Part shown: positions 1 through 7,792 of the stretch, piece by piece | Numbering within the stretch: position 1 is the first letter of the stretch | Layout of the letters: each line of letters begins with the position of its first letter | NCBI RefSeq assembly: GCF_040515995.1 | Contig: NZ_CP159485.1 | Location: 1,798,001-1,862,000 of the forward strand | Direction: 5' to 3' | DNA from: Proteinivorax hydrogeniformans | Lineage (GTDB): Bacteria > Bacillota > Proteinivoracia > Proteinivoracales > Proteinivoracaceae | Length of the DNA: 64,000 nt | Translations under genes and position numbers: made by a program | The notes under the pieces: generated by a model | What the model saw: only the letters and a program-made list of their open reading frames with translations | Database searches by the model: none | What the model was told of the DNA's origin: nothing

Positions 1-710
1 TTGCATATAACGACTGGATGATTTGGTATCCTGATCCTAGGGGGTCAACCCAGGGATCCCAAAATACTGTCATCCTCTGTGCTCTATACGGAGCTAGCTT
101 GGCGATTAACGGGATGCCAGCCAAACCTATTGCAGCAAGGGGAACTAAATGTTTTAGAGAAGCCCCTGCAATAAAAAGCATGATGCCTATAAATCCTATA
201 ATGGTCATTCCTGTGCCAAAGTCTGGCTGTTGCATAATTAGAGCAAACGTAACGCCTATAACAATCAGCAAAGGGAGTATGCCAGAAGAAAAGCTTTTAA
301 CTCGTTCGTCTCGTAACGATAAAAAATTTGCGGTAAATAACACCATGACAAATTTAGTTAAATCTGATGGCTGGAACCTCATAAAGCCTAAATTTATCCA
401 TCTAGTGGCTCCACCAACTGTATGACCAACACCAGGAATTAAAATAACCAGTAGAAATAAAAAGTTTATTAAAAATAACAGTTTGATGAGTTTTTTCCAC
501 TTCCAATAATTTAGGCGCATACATATGTACATTCCAATTAGCCCCACCATGGCAAAAAGCACTTGGCGCTTTAAGTAATAAAAGCTGCTGCCAAATGTGT
601 TAATTGCTGACACAGCAGTGGAGCTGTAGACCATTACTAAACCTATGGCTAATAAAATGAAAGTAACAAGTAGTAATCCAAAATCTGGGGATTTCTTTCT
701 GATTGTCATA
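1..710 (-). CDS. spoVE: SpoVE/FtsW-type SEDS protein, N-terminal part (cut by window edge)
   Basis: The gene runs off the left edge, so only about 236 N-terminal codons are visible. It starts at ATG 708-710, preceded by AAGGATGG. SEDS proteins are polytopic peptidoglycan glycosyltransferases that work with a class B PBP. The opening KSPDFGLLLVTFILLAIGLV, the loop GATRWINLGFMRFQPSDLTK, the QQPDFGTGM segment and the DPLGSGYQIIQS loop at the edge follow Bacillus SpoVE closely, with several membrane helices between them. FtsW is the alternative. The close match to SpoVE through the first helices makes the sporulation (cortex synthesis) paralogue more likely, but the C-terminus and neighbours needed to decide lie outside the window. 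Confidence 0.85.
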
Positions 711-834
711 ATACCATCCTTACGTTTCCATTTTTGAGTATGCATATAATTTTAAGCTAATATAATTAATTCAACAACAGTGAAATAAAACCCTTCTAAA
801 CATACAGCTAATTACTTATTAAAAGAAACAAAAT

Positions 835-863
835 AAAAGAGTTGCCTTTGTGGCAACTCTTTT
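835..863 (-). terminator. Rho-independent terminator after the RlpA-domain gene
   Basis: A perfect 12-bp stem (AAAAGAGTTGCC / GGCAACTCTTTT) with a 5-nt loop lies just after the stop codon at 868 and is followed by a T-rich tail on the minus strand. Confidence 0.8.
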
Positions 864-867
864 CAGG

Positions 868-1890
868 TTATTTTATAACTTCTACTTTCACATCTCCAAT
901 TCCCGGTCCGACTAAACCTATCTCACGAGCAGCGGCCTTTGACAAGTCAATAATTCGTCCAGAAACATGAGGTCCATCATCATTTATCCTAACATCTACA
1001 CTTCTTCCTGTAGACTTTAACGTCACTCTAACAATTGTGCCAAACTCTAAAAAGGGATGTGCTGCTGTCAGCTGATTTTTGTCAAAAACTTCGCCGTTAG
1101 CAGTACGATTACCATGAAGCTCGCTTCCATAATAGGAAGCACTCCCTGTATATGTTGTGCCTATTGCTTTGCTCACCCTACCAGAACCACCTCGCGATGG
1201 CTGTGGAGGCCTTTCCTCTCTAGGAGGTTTGGGCTCAGGCTTTTCTGGGCCTACGTAAATCACCCTATCTTTTGGCTCTTTAACTATCTCATCTTTAATC
1301 ATTTCTCTACTTACTTTTTCTCCATCATAAAACACATACTCAAAGGTTTTCTTCCTAAGCCCTTTACTTCCCTCGCTTTTAACCTCAGTGCCACCGGGAG
1401 TAACGCTTGAATTATCAACATACCTAGTTTCAAAATCTATTTCTTCCTCTTCGTATACAAGGTCTTTTTCAACTCTAGTAATATGAATCTCTAACCCTTC
1501 TTTTAAAACAGTTTCCTTATCTAAATTTATAAAGTCATCATCGTCTAACTCTAGCTGTAATGATGACAGCACGCCCTTAACATTATCTTCCCAGCTTATT
1601 ACCTCTTCTTCTTCACCGTCAACTAATACAGTAACTTTTTTGCCAGTTTCTATATAAATATATCCTGTTTCCAATACTTCATCAACATCGGGATATACCT
1701 TATGATATTCGTTAATATCAACTTCAGCTAGTTTAAGTATCTCGCCAACTTGTTCTTTAGCTGTAGTAACCGTAATTGCTTCTTCATCTTTAAAAATTGT
1801 GATTTCAGGATTGTTTTGTGAGTACGCAGACCCAGCTACTAAAAATGTCGCAAGTAAAAGTACTGGCAACACTAAAAACTTCTTTAAAAT
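868..1890 (-). CDS. Exported DUF348-G5-RlpA (double-psi barrel) cell-wall protein
   Basis: This is a secreted or membrane-anchored wall protein of about 340 residues. An N-terminal hydrophobic segment (KKFLVLPVLLLATFLVAG) is followed by two DUF348-like repeats, a G5-like region, a Pro/Glu-rich linker (KPEPKPPREERPPQPSRG) and a C-terminal RlpA-like double-psi barrel (GSASYYGSELHGNRTANGE, AAHPFLEFGTIVRV, INDDGPHVSGRIIDLSKAAA). YabE-type relatives normally end in a 3D domain; here an RlpA domain takes that place, suggesting a peptidoglycan-binding or lytic function. The first ATG (1923) has no Shine-Dalgarno site. GGAGGTGG at about 1898-1906 sits 7 nt before an in-frame ATT (1888-1890), which I take as the likely start. 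A consensus promoter lies upstream. The gene seems monocistronic. Confidence 0.8.
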   Translation of the reverse strand: MLKKFLVLPVLLLATFLVAGSAYSQNNPEITIFKDEEAITVTTAKEQVGEILKLAEVDINEYHKVYPDVDEVLETGYIYIETGKKVTVLVDGEEEEVISWEDNVKGVLSSLQLELDDDDFINLDKETVLKEGLEIHITRVEKDLVYEEEEIDFETRYVDNSSVTPGGTEVKSEGSKGLRKKTFEYVFYDGEKVSREMIKDEIVKEPKDRVIYVGPEKPEPKPPREERPPQPSRGGSGRVSKAIGTTYTGSASYYGSELHGNRTANGEVFDKNQLTAAHPFLEFGTIVRVTLKSTGRSVDVRINDDGPHVSGRIIDLSKAAAREIGLVGPGIGDVKVEVIK

Positions 1891-1950
1891 TGTTCTCCAC
1901 CTCCACAGATTCCATGATCCCATTTAATTATACTTATTTTTTGTACCACC

Positions 1951-1978
1951 ATTATATACTAAAGAAAGTAATTGTCAA
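1951..1978 (-). promoter_or_regulatory. Consensus sigma-A promoter of the RlpA-domain gene
   Basis: On the minus strand TTGACA (1973-1978) and TATAAT (1951-1956) are separated by 16 bp. Both hexamers are perfect. The predicted transcript would start near 1944, about 20 nt before the SD-less ATG at 1923 and about 54 nt before the SD-led ATT at 1890. Confidence 0.75.
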
Positions 1979-2053
1979 TTGCAATTAATATTCCAGCACA
2001 GAAATTTATTTCCAAATCCCCTCTTTTCACTATCTAAAAACGATTTGTTTATT

Positions 2054-2093
2054 AAAAACCAGTCCTTGTACTTCACATAAGGGACTGGTTTTT
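2054..2093 (-). terminator. Terminator after exodeoxyribonuclease III gene
   Basis: Inverted repeat AAAAACCAGTCC / GGACTGGTTTTT follows the stop codon at 2114 and has a U-rich 3' arm on the minus strand. Confidence 0.8.
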
Positions 2094-2113
2094 ATCTTGT
2101 AATTAGCTTGAGC

Positions 2114-2866
2114 TTATTTTAGTTCTAACCCAACAGGGCAATGATCGCTCCCCATTATTTCGCTATAAATTTTAGCATCTTTTAGGCTATTTTTTAAAGT
2201 CTTTGACACCACAAAATAGTCCAAACGCCAACCTATATTTCTTTGTCTAGCTTGACGCATATAAGACCACCAAGAATATGCCCCTTCCTTTTCAGGGTAA
2301 AAATATCTAAACGTATCGATAAAGCCTTCTTTTAGTAGCTCCGATAATTTATCACGCTCTTCAATTGTGAAGCCTGCATTTTTCTTATTGCTTTTTGGAT
2401 TTTTGATATCAATTTCTTTGTGGGCCACATTAAAGTCTCCGCACAAAATGACTGGTTTTTTAGAGTCCAACTCTAAGATGTACTTTTTAAAGCTATCTTC
2501 CCACCTAATTCTGTAATCTAGCCTTGTAAGTCCTCTTTGTGAGTTGGGTGTATAAACATTAACAAAAAAGAACTCATCAAATTCTAAAGTAATGACTCTT
2601 CCTTCTTGGTCGTGTTCCTCTACCCCTATGCCATATTGCACTTTTAAAGGTTCTGTTTTTGTCAAAACTAAAGTGCCCGAGTATCCCTTTTTATTAGCAT
2701 AGCTCCAATAGTCATAATACCCTTGTATATCTAGTTCAACCTGTCCTGGTTGAAGCTTTGTCTCCTGTACAGCGAAGATATCAGCATTTAGATCTTTAAA
2801 GGAATCTAAAAACCCTTTCTTCAAACACGCCCTGAGCCCGTTAACATTCCATGATATTAATTTCAT
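2114..2866 (-). CDS. exoA: Exodeoxyribonuclease III (AP endonuclease, Xth/ExoA family)
   Basis: This DNA-repair enzyme cuts at abasic sites and has 3' exonuclease activity. The whole exonuclease-endonuclease-phosphatase fold is present with the expected motifs: SWNVNGLRA at the N-terminus, AVQETKL (metal-binding Glu), GDFNVAHKEIDIKNPK, and the C-terminal GSDHCPVGLEL with the catalytic Asp-His. The length of 250 residues is typical. The longest open frame starts with GTG at 2875, but that codon lies inside the Shine-Dalgarno GAGGTG, so ATG at 2866 (8 nt downstream) is the likely start. It has its own terminator, and the next upstream gene is a lipoprotein only 22 bp away, so the two may be cotranscribed. 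Confidence 0.95.
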   Translation of the reverse strand: MKLISWNVNGLRACLKKGFLDSFKDLNADIFAVQETKLQPGQVELDIQGYYDYWSYANKKGYSGTLVLTKTEPLKVQYGIGVEEHDQEGRVITLEFDEFFFVNVYTPNSQRGLTRLDYRIRWEDSFKKYILELDSKKPVILCGDFNVAHKEIDIKNPKSNKKNAGFTIEERDKLSELLKEGFIDTFRYFYPEKEGAYSWWSYMRQARQRNIGWRLDYFVVSKTLKNSLKDAKIYSEIMGSDHCPVGLELK

Positions 2867-2888
2867 CTCTTTCACCTCAACTAGTAAA

Positions 2889-3374
2889 TTAGTTCATTTC
2901 CATCCATGTTTTAACTGCTTCACTTTCACCCCAGTATTCAGTGTTTTCTTTTGTAGATCGTCCCAGTAAAAAGTGGTCTATGTCATGGACAATCCTATGT
3001 GGCATAATCCAATCGTCACGCTCATTTGGTCTAGCTGCATCCACAAGCTTTAAAAATCGTTCTAGATCCTCTTTTAGAGGTTTATAATTAGTTTTTTCAA
3101 TTATTTTTTCTATTTCTGGGATCATCTCACTAATTTGTTCGACTTGTTTATCGCTAGGTGAGTTTTCCCAACCTACAGCATTATTAAGAAGCGAGTGAAC
3201 CCGTGAAATAACTTCTAAAGAAGATTTATCAATTAAGTTATCTTCATCTTGCCCTACTACCTGCTTTGCAAACTCATCAGGATCTGCAGGCTCAGGAGCT
3301 TTGCTTTTTTCTTCACTACACCCAACTGAGATTAACAACACGGCTACTAACAAAAATATTATACTTTTCTTCAT
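2889..3374 (-). CDS. Small predicted lipoprotein of unknown function
   Basis: A short lipoprotein precursor of 161 residues. The start at ATG 3374 is chosen because GGAGGATATTT precedes it; the longer open frame from 3431 adds 19 residues without a signal. The N-terminus MKKSIIFLLVAVLLISVGC is a type II signal peptide with lipobox ISVGC, so the mature protein should be lipid-anchored on the outer face of the membrane. The remainder is hydrophilic and acidic, probably helical, ending in a region rich in His and Asp (MPHRIVHDIDHFLLGRS). I do not recognise the family. It lies between exoA and a MazG-like gene. Confidence 0.7.
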   Translation of the reverse strand: MKKSIIFLLVAVLLISVGCSEEKSKAPEPADPDEFAKQVVGQDEDNLIDKSSLEVISRVHSLLNNAVGWENSPSDKQVEQISEMIPEIEKIIEKTNYKPLKEDLERFLKLVDAARPNERDDWIMPHRIVHDIDHFLLGRSTKENTEYWGESEAVKTWMEMN

Positions 3375-3438
3375 AAATATCCTCCATGTCAAAATTAAAC
3401 TTACATGAATTATACTAAAATGTTTTGACAAGTGTATG

Positions 3439-3771
3439 TCACTTCCCAGATTTTTCTTTCCAAACTTTTTTTAGCAAAACCCCTTTTTCAAATCCTCCCC
3501 GCTCTCTTTTCTTCTTTAGTCGAATCGCCTCTAATTCTGGGCTATCAATCCCCTTGATTTTCAATATCCCATATATAACCTCTATAATGTCCGCAAGTTC
3601 CTCGGTTTTTCCAGATTCTAAGTATTCATTTACTTCCTCTATAAGTTTTTCGTCTAATAACTTTTGTAGCTCGCTATCCGTTACATAAGCGCACTCACAG
3701 TGCTTATTGCTAGCTTTAATTATTTCTGGTATTTTATCACGTACCAACTTGTTATATATTTCTTGTTGCAC
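3439..3771 (-). CDS. MazG/phosphoribosyl-ATP pyrophosphohydrolase-like protein
   Basis: A 110-residue all-alpha NTP pyrophosphohydrolase-like protein. The start YNKLVRDKIPEII and the pattern EEVNEYLESGKTEELADIIE, which supplies the EExxE and ExxD metal ligands, are typical of the small standalone MazG-like family often annotated as phosphoribosyl-ATP pyrophosphohydrolase. A role in nucleotide clean-up is likely; a role in histidine synthesis is not supported, because no his gene is near. The start codon is GTG at 3771 with GGAGG 8 nt upstream. It follows the broken CPBP gene at 3797 with a 25-bp gap and could share its transcript. Confidence 0.8.
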   Translation of the reverse strand: MQQEIYNKLVRDKIPEIIKASNKHCECAYVTDSELQKLLDEKLIEEVNEYLESGKTEELADIIEVIYGILKIKGIDSPELEAIRLKKKRERGGFEKGVLLKKVWKEKSGK

Positions 3772-3796
3772 TACTGTGGCCTCCTACATCTATATA

Positions 3797-4288
3797 TTAC
3801 TTATCTACGTCAATAGACTGAGCTGAAATGATTTCAACTTCTTTTTCAGGTTGTGGATTTCTGAGTTTAAAATCTATTCTACTCTTATATAGATACCATA
3901 AGGAAACAGGCATTATAATAAAAATAGAAATCAGCACAAAAGCAATCCCTACCGGTGTTACTTGATCTATAAAGTGTTCAAGCGGAAAGTTTCCTATGAT
4001 AATGCTAAAAATATTATTACCTGCATGTATTAAAATGGGAGCCCATATAGATCCAGTCCATACAAGAGATAACCCTAAAAATAGTCCCATCACCGTAGTG
4101 TAAACACCTTGAGCTATATTCATATGATAGACCCCAAATACAACCGCTTGTATTATTATAACAGATTTAAGCGAAATTTTTCCTTCCAGTTCATCAAATA
4201 TCAGTCCTCTAAAAATAATCTCTTCAAAAAGTGGAGCCGCCACTCCTACAGCAATAAAAAGAAGTACCCCACTACCTAAAAGCCCCAT
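3797..4288 (-). CDS. C-terminal fragment of amber-interrupted CPBP protease
   Basis: This part contains the full catalytic core: EEIIFRG (motif 1), FGVYH (motif 2) and HAGNN (motif 3), followed by helices and an acidic tail. The ATG at 4288 has no Shine-Dalgarno site, and homology to the paralogues continues upstream of it, so it is a fragment of the longer gene and not an independent start. Confidence 0.6.
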   Translation of the reverse strand: MGLLGSGVLLFIAVGVAAPLFEEIIFRGLIFDELEGKISLKSVIIIQAVVFGVYHMNIAQGVYTTVMGLFLGLSLVWTGSIWAPILIHAGNNIFSIIIGNFPLEHFIDQVTPVGIAFVLISIFIIMPVSLWYLYKSRIDFKLRNPQPEKEVEIISAQSIDVDK

Positions 4289-4318
4289 ATTATCAACATG
4301 ACTTTCTAGCGTCTGGGG

Positions 4319-4693
4319 CTATATTATAGTCACTAATTTTAGTAGCACTAAACTTAATGAAACACACCCCATACCTGCAAGGAAAGAAGCAACGCTTTTT
4401 TGCCAAGATATTTTATTAAATCTACAAACCTCGTATAGGTTGCGCCCCCGTCTTTTCATCAACCACTTATAAATAAAAAACGATATTATTCCTCCAAAAA
4501 TTACTGATAGTGCTACATTTTTCGATATAAGTTCTATTAACATCTGCTCATAAAAAGTACCACGTTGAGCTGCTCGTGCTATGAAGTAAATACCTATAGT
4601 AAATCCTGCTACCAGTGAGTACACAAATACTGCTAACACATTAACTAATAATATCTTTATTATGTTCCACGATGTCCTTAATCCCTTATTCAT
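4319..4693 (-). CDS. N-terminal fragment of amber-interrupted CPBP protease
   Basis: This 124-residue open frame has a good Shine-Dalgarno site and holds two or three membrane helices upstream of the protease core. Without the part after the TAG it lacks all three CPBP motifs and cannot be active alone. Confidence 0.6.
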   Translation of the reverse strand: MNKGLRTSWNIIKILLVNVLAVFVYSLVAGFTIGIYFIARAAQRGTFYEQMLIELISKNVALSVIFGGIISFFIYKWLMKRRGRNLYEVCRFNKISWQKSVASFLAGMGCVSLSLVLLKLVTII

Positions 4694-4854
4694 TTGTCCC
4701 CTCCTAAATAGTTTATACTAAATAGCTATTCTCCTTTGTTTACACTTATGAAAGCATAATCTTGTAACACCCTTATCCTCCTTTTTAATCTGATGATTAT
4801 AACTACTTCTATTATTTTTTGTCAAAACCTTTCTAAGCTAAAAGAAAAATTAAA

Positions 4855-4885
4855 AAACCAGCCCTGGTTTTAATAAGGCTGGTTT
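4855..4885 (-). terminator. Terminator after iadA
   Basis: Stem AAACCAGCC / GGCTGGTTT lies 11 bp after the iadA stop and is followed by a T6 run on the minus strand. Confidence 0.8.
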
Positions 4886-4895
4886 CGATACAGCG

Positions 4896-6074
4896 TTACT
4901 CAAAAGTCCCTTTAACTAAGATTTCCTTTTCTTTTACAAGGGTTTTACCTTTTGATATAACTGTTTCTATTTCGCAGGTAGGTTTATCCACAATAGTAAT
5001 ATCTGCATCTTTTCCTTTGCTTAGCTCCCCTTTATCTTTCAGTCCATAAGCCACAGCTGGATTTTTGGTTATTGTGGATATGGCTTTTTCTATAGGAACA
5101 TCTTCCTTTAAAATAGCTTCTTTAACTTCCTGGTATAAAGATTTAACTCCTCCTACCTTTAACCCTAGATACTCCCCTGATTCAGAAAAGTTTGGCAAGC
5201 TTCCCTGCCCATCTGAAGAAAGTGTTAAATTATCGAAGGGAATATTCTGTTCGTGTATTAATCTTAACGCACGGGAGCATTTTACCTCTCCACTTTCTAA
5301 AAACTTTTTTATAGTACTTGTGGTAAGATCTAAAAAACCACCATGTTTCATAAACTTTAGCCCTTCGTTAAATACTTCCTCTTTTCTATTGCCATGGGTA
5401 GCAATAAAGTGAGAAGGTGGAATTTCTGTTTCATTAATAACTTTCCAAATATCTTCAAACATTTTTCGCCCATCTCCTAGATGAACGTTAACTGCTCCTT
5501 TTTTGCCCGATAACATCGCTGAGACTCTGACTTCAGCTACCAGTTTTTTAAGTTCAGATATCGAGGGTTCAAAGGACCTGTGATCAGATAGCGCTATTTC
5601 CCCTACTCCTAGTACCTCAGGGATCAAAATAATATCCTTTTCCACCTCGCCGGTCAAGGTGACAACAGGTATTTTATAAGAGCCTGATAAAATATATGCT
5701 GTGATACCTTCTTCATTTAAAACTCTAGCTTTTGCTAAAAGATCAGTCATATTCCTTGTAAAACCATCGGTGCCTAAACATCCAATCACCGTTGTTATAC
5801 CAGCTGTGGTGATGTCAGTAAGCTGAATTTCGGGGGTGCGGGTGGCAAAACCACCTTCGCCACCCCCACCTGTTATGTGTACATGCCCATCTATAAAACC
5901 GGGGAATACATATTTACCTCGAGCATCTATTACTTCTACCAGTTCGTTATTTTCTATCTCACCTAGGCTTATTTCATCTTTTATGCAAGCAACCTTACCA
6001 CCAACTGTTAAAATGTCCTTTTGTCCTAATTTTTCAGGAGAGTATACCTCCCCACCTTTTACTAAAGTTATCAT
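4896..6074 (-). CDS. iadA: Isoaspartyl dipeptidase (beta-aspartyl-peptidase)
   Basis: A 392-residue amidohydrolase that cleaves isoaspartyl dipeptides formed from aged proteins and diets of peptides. It has the two-zinc signature GFIDGHVHITGGGGEGGF, the bridging-residue and ligand region near VNVHLGDG and FIATHGN, and the catalytic Asp in LSSDGQGSLP. Length and order agree with the IadA family. The start ATG 6074 has AAAGGGG upstream. It follows the YfcC-family transporter by 40 bp and ends in a terminator, so the two form one operon, preceded by a -24/-12 promoter and the gene for a sigma-54 activator. The set suggests uptake and hydrolysis of a small peptide or Asp derivative under dedicated control. 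Confidence 0.93.
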   Translation of the reverse strand: MITLVKGGEVYSPEKLGQKDILTVGGKVACIKDEISLGEIENNELVEVIDARGKYVFPGFIDGHVHITGGGGEGGFATRTPEIQLTDITTAGITTVIGCLGTDGFTRNMTDLLAKARVLNEEGITAYILSGSYKIPVVTLTGEVEKDIILIPEVLGVGEIALSDHRSFEPSISELKKLVAEVRVSAMLSGKKGAVNVHLGDGRKMFEDIWKVINETEIPPSHFIATHGNRKEEVFNEGLKFMKHGGFLDLTTSTIKKFLESGEVKCSRALRLIHEQNIPFDNLTLSSDGQGSLPNFSESGEYLGLKVGGVKSLYQEVKEAILKEDVPIEKAISTITKNPAVAYGLKDKGELSKGKDADITIVDKPTCEIETVISKGKTLVKEKEILVKGTFE

Positions 6075-6114
6075 AACAAGTTCCCCTTTCTATAGCCACT
6101 TCTATCAATCTATC

Positions 6115-7617
6115 TTACTGTAATCCCAAAATAACTGCCGCTATAATACTTATTGATCCCATTATAAATAATAAAATCTGGAACTTAATAATAAACTTTA
6201 CCCATTTACTCCAGTCTAGGCGAGCAACTGCTAATACACCCATCAAAGAAGCTGACGTAGGAACAATCATGTTTGTAAACCCATCACCTAATTGATAAGC
6301 TAATACAGCTACCTGTCTTGATACACCTACTAAGTCTGCAAGAGGAGCCATTAATGGCATAACAAGAGCTGCCTGACCCGAACCGGAAACTACGAAAAAG
6401 TTAAATACAGATTGGAAAACATACATAAACCAAGCAGAAAGTGTAGCAGGCAGTGCCCCTATAGTACCTCCTACCCAATTTAGCATAGTATTTAGCACAG
6501 TTCCACTTTCTGGATCTGTTCCACCTAAAACTAAGATAATTCCTTGTGCCATTCCCACAACCATTGCAGCGCCAACTAGATCTTGAACACCAACTCTAAA
6601 TGACTGAGCAATATCGTTAACTCCCATATCATTTAGCTTGAAAATAACACCTATAATACCACAAATAAGCCCCATTGTGAAAAACTGGGTAGCTAACTCT
6701 GGAATATAGTATGCATGCTTTACTACACCCCATATAATCCAAACAATACCTGCCGCCATCGTCAGCAAGACCAGACCATGTCCAAGCTTAAACTCTTCTA
6801 TGTTTTGATCACCTTCAGCGCTTTCTGGGCTTTTATGGTGAAGTTGGTCAGTCTTGTAAGCTAAAGAACTGCGTGGGTCGGCTTTTATCTTTTTAGCATA
6901 AGAGTATACATAAGCTATACCAACTGTTGTAAATATTGCCCATAACACCATTCTAAATCCTGCACCAGAGTACACCGGCACTTCTGCAACCCCTTGCGCT
7001 ATCGCAACCCCAAACGGGTTCATCCACGAGGTAGCAAATCCAATTTGTGTTGCGACATAGGTTATACATATTCCTACAATTGAGTCATAGCCCATAGCTA
7101 CCATTATAGGTATTACTATCATCGCAAAAGCCATTGCTTCTTCACTCATCCCAAAAATTGCTCCACCTAAAGAAAATAAGAAAAACATAACAGGGATGAT
7201 TAAAACTTCTCTACCTTTAGTTCTTTTAATCGTAGCTAAAATACCTGCATTTACAGCCCCTGTTCTTAAAATAATCCCGAAGGAGCCTCCGATAACTAGT
7301 ATAAACGCAACGATTCCTACGGCTGCGCCCCATTTACTTCCTGTAACAAGCCCTTCAAATACATAATTTAAGAAACCTACACCACCAAAGGGTTCAAAAA
7401 TTGAAATCCCCTCTCGAACCTTATTTCCATCTTCGTCAAGAACATATTCGAAAGATTCAGGATCAACCACAGTTCTTGTGTCGTCTAACTCTTCAACAGT
7501 CACCTCTCTTGTCTCAAATGTCCCTGTAGGGATAATAAAGGTTAACAGAGCAGCTGCTAACACCACAAAGAAAATAATTACATAAGTGTCTGGAGCCTTA
7601 AACTTAGGTTTTGACAT
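6115..7617 (-). CDS. YfcC-family (C4-dicarboxylate/basic amino acid antiporter superfamily) permease
   Basis: A 500-residue integral membrane protein with about 12-13 helices. The N-terminus FKAPDTYVIIFFVVLAAALL, the long extracytoplasmic loop after helix 1 (GTFETREV...), the FGMSEEAMAF segment and the C-terminal SGSGQAALVMPLMAPLAD and NMIVPTSASLMG motifs are typical of YfcC/DcuC-like carriers, which move amino acids, short peptides or dicarboxylates. The exact substrate cannot be read from sequence; linkage to iadA suggests an isoaspartyl or other dipeptide, or aspartate. GGGAGGG precedes ATG 7617. It is the first gene after a putative sigma-54 promoter. Confidence 0.85.
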   Translation of the reverse strand: MSKPKFKAPDTYVIIFFVVLAAALLTFIIPTGTFETREVTVEELDDTRTVVDPESFEYVLDEDGNKVREGISIFEPFGGVGFLNYVFEGLVTGSKWGAAVGIVAFILVIGGSFGIILRTGAVNAGILATIKRTKGREVLIIPVMFFLFSLGGAIFGMSEEAMAFAMIVIPIMVAMGYDSIVGICITYVATQIGFATSWMNPFGVAIAQGVAEVPVYSGAGFRMVLWAIFTTVGIAYVYSYAKKIKADPRSSLAYKTDQLHHKSPESAEGDQNIEEFKLGHGLVLLTMAAGIVWIIWGVVKHAYYIPELATQFFTMGLICGIIGVIFKLNDMGVNDIAQSFRVGVQDLVGAAMVVGMAQGIILVLGGTDPESGTVLNTMLNWVGGTIGALPATLSAWFMYVFQSVFNFFVVSGSGQAALVMPLMAPLADLVGVSRQVAVLAYQLGDGFTNMIVPTSASLMGVLAVARLDWSKWVKFIIKFQILLFIMGSISIIAAVILGLQ

Positions 7618-7659
7618 TTAACACCCTCCCAATTGATAGTTTTAATCATATTTCTTTAA

Positions 7660-7675
7660 TGCACAAACTGTGCCA
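7660..7675 (-). promoter_or_regulatory. Sigma-54 (-24/-12) promoter of the yfcC-iadA operon
   Basis: The minus strand reads TGGCACAGTTTGTGCA. It has GG and GC at the required 10-bp separation and differs from the consensus TGGCAC-N5-TTGCA at one core base. The start would lie about 33 nt before the yfcC ATG. The gene directly upstream encodes a GAFTGA-type activator. Two direct copies of TGGTTGCCA (7779-7787, 7800-7808) are spaced 21 bp and could be part of an activator site. Confidence 0.65.
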
Positions 7676-7792
7676 ACTTTGCAACTTGACTAAAAATTAT
7701 CTAAAAAGGCCAGTGACAGTTTCTTCAGACAATTCTTTTTGTTCTGTTAAGCACTGCTTGGTAATTTTACGGTTGTTTTGGTTGCCAAGTTG

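Larger units (their letters stand above)
3797..4693 (-). pseudogene. CPBP intramembrane metalloprotease gene interrupted by one in-frame amber codon
   Basis: Two open frames (4319-4693 and 3797-4288) lie in the same reading frame and are separated by one TAG at 4319-4321. Read through, they give one CPBP protein that aligns with the intact fusion at 59195-60613: the stretch LVTII-stop-PQTLESHVDN matches LLERINPGSIESHNEN there. The N-terminal part carries the first membrane helices and VCRFNKISWQKSVASF. The C-terminal part carries EEIIFRG, FGVYH and HAGNN, the three CPBP motifs. Unlike its two paralogues it has no methyltransferase domain and ends with a charged tail. The start ATG 4693 has AGGAGGGG upstream. 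Natural nonsense mutation is the simplest reading; sequencing error or amber readthrough are alternatives. Confidence 0.8.

Noticed and set aside
18-425. Plus-strand 135-codon open frame
   Set aside because: It is the reverse shadow of the spoVE fragment, which has strong homology and a ribosome site on the minus strand.
4319-4321. TAG in the CPBP gene as a pyrrolysine codon
   Set aside because: No Pyl genes are in the window and the context is a poorly conserved loop; nonsense mutation is simpler. Kept only as an alternative to check.
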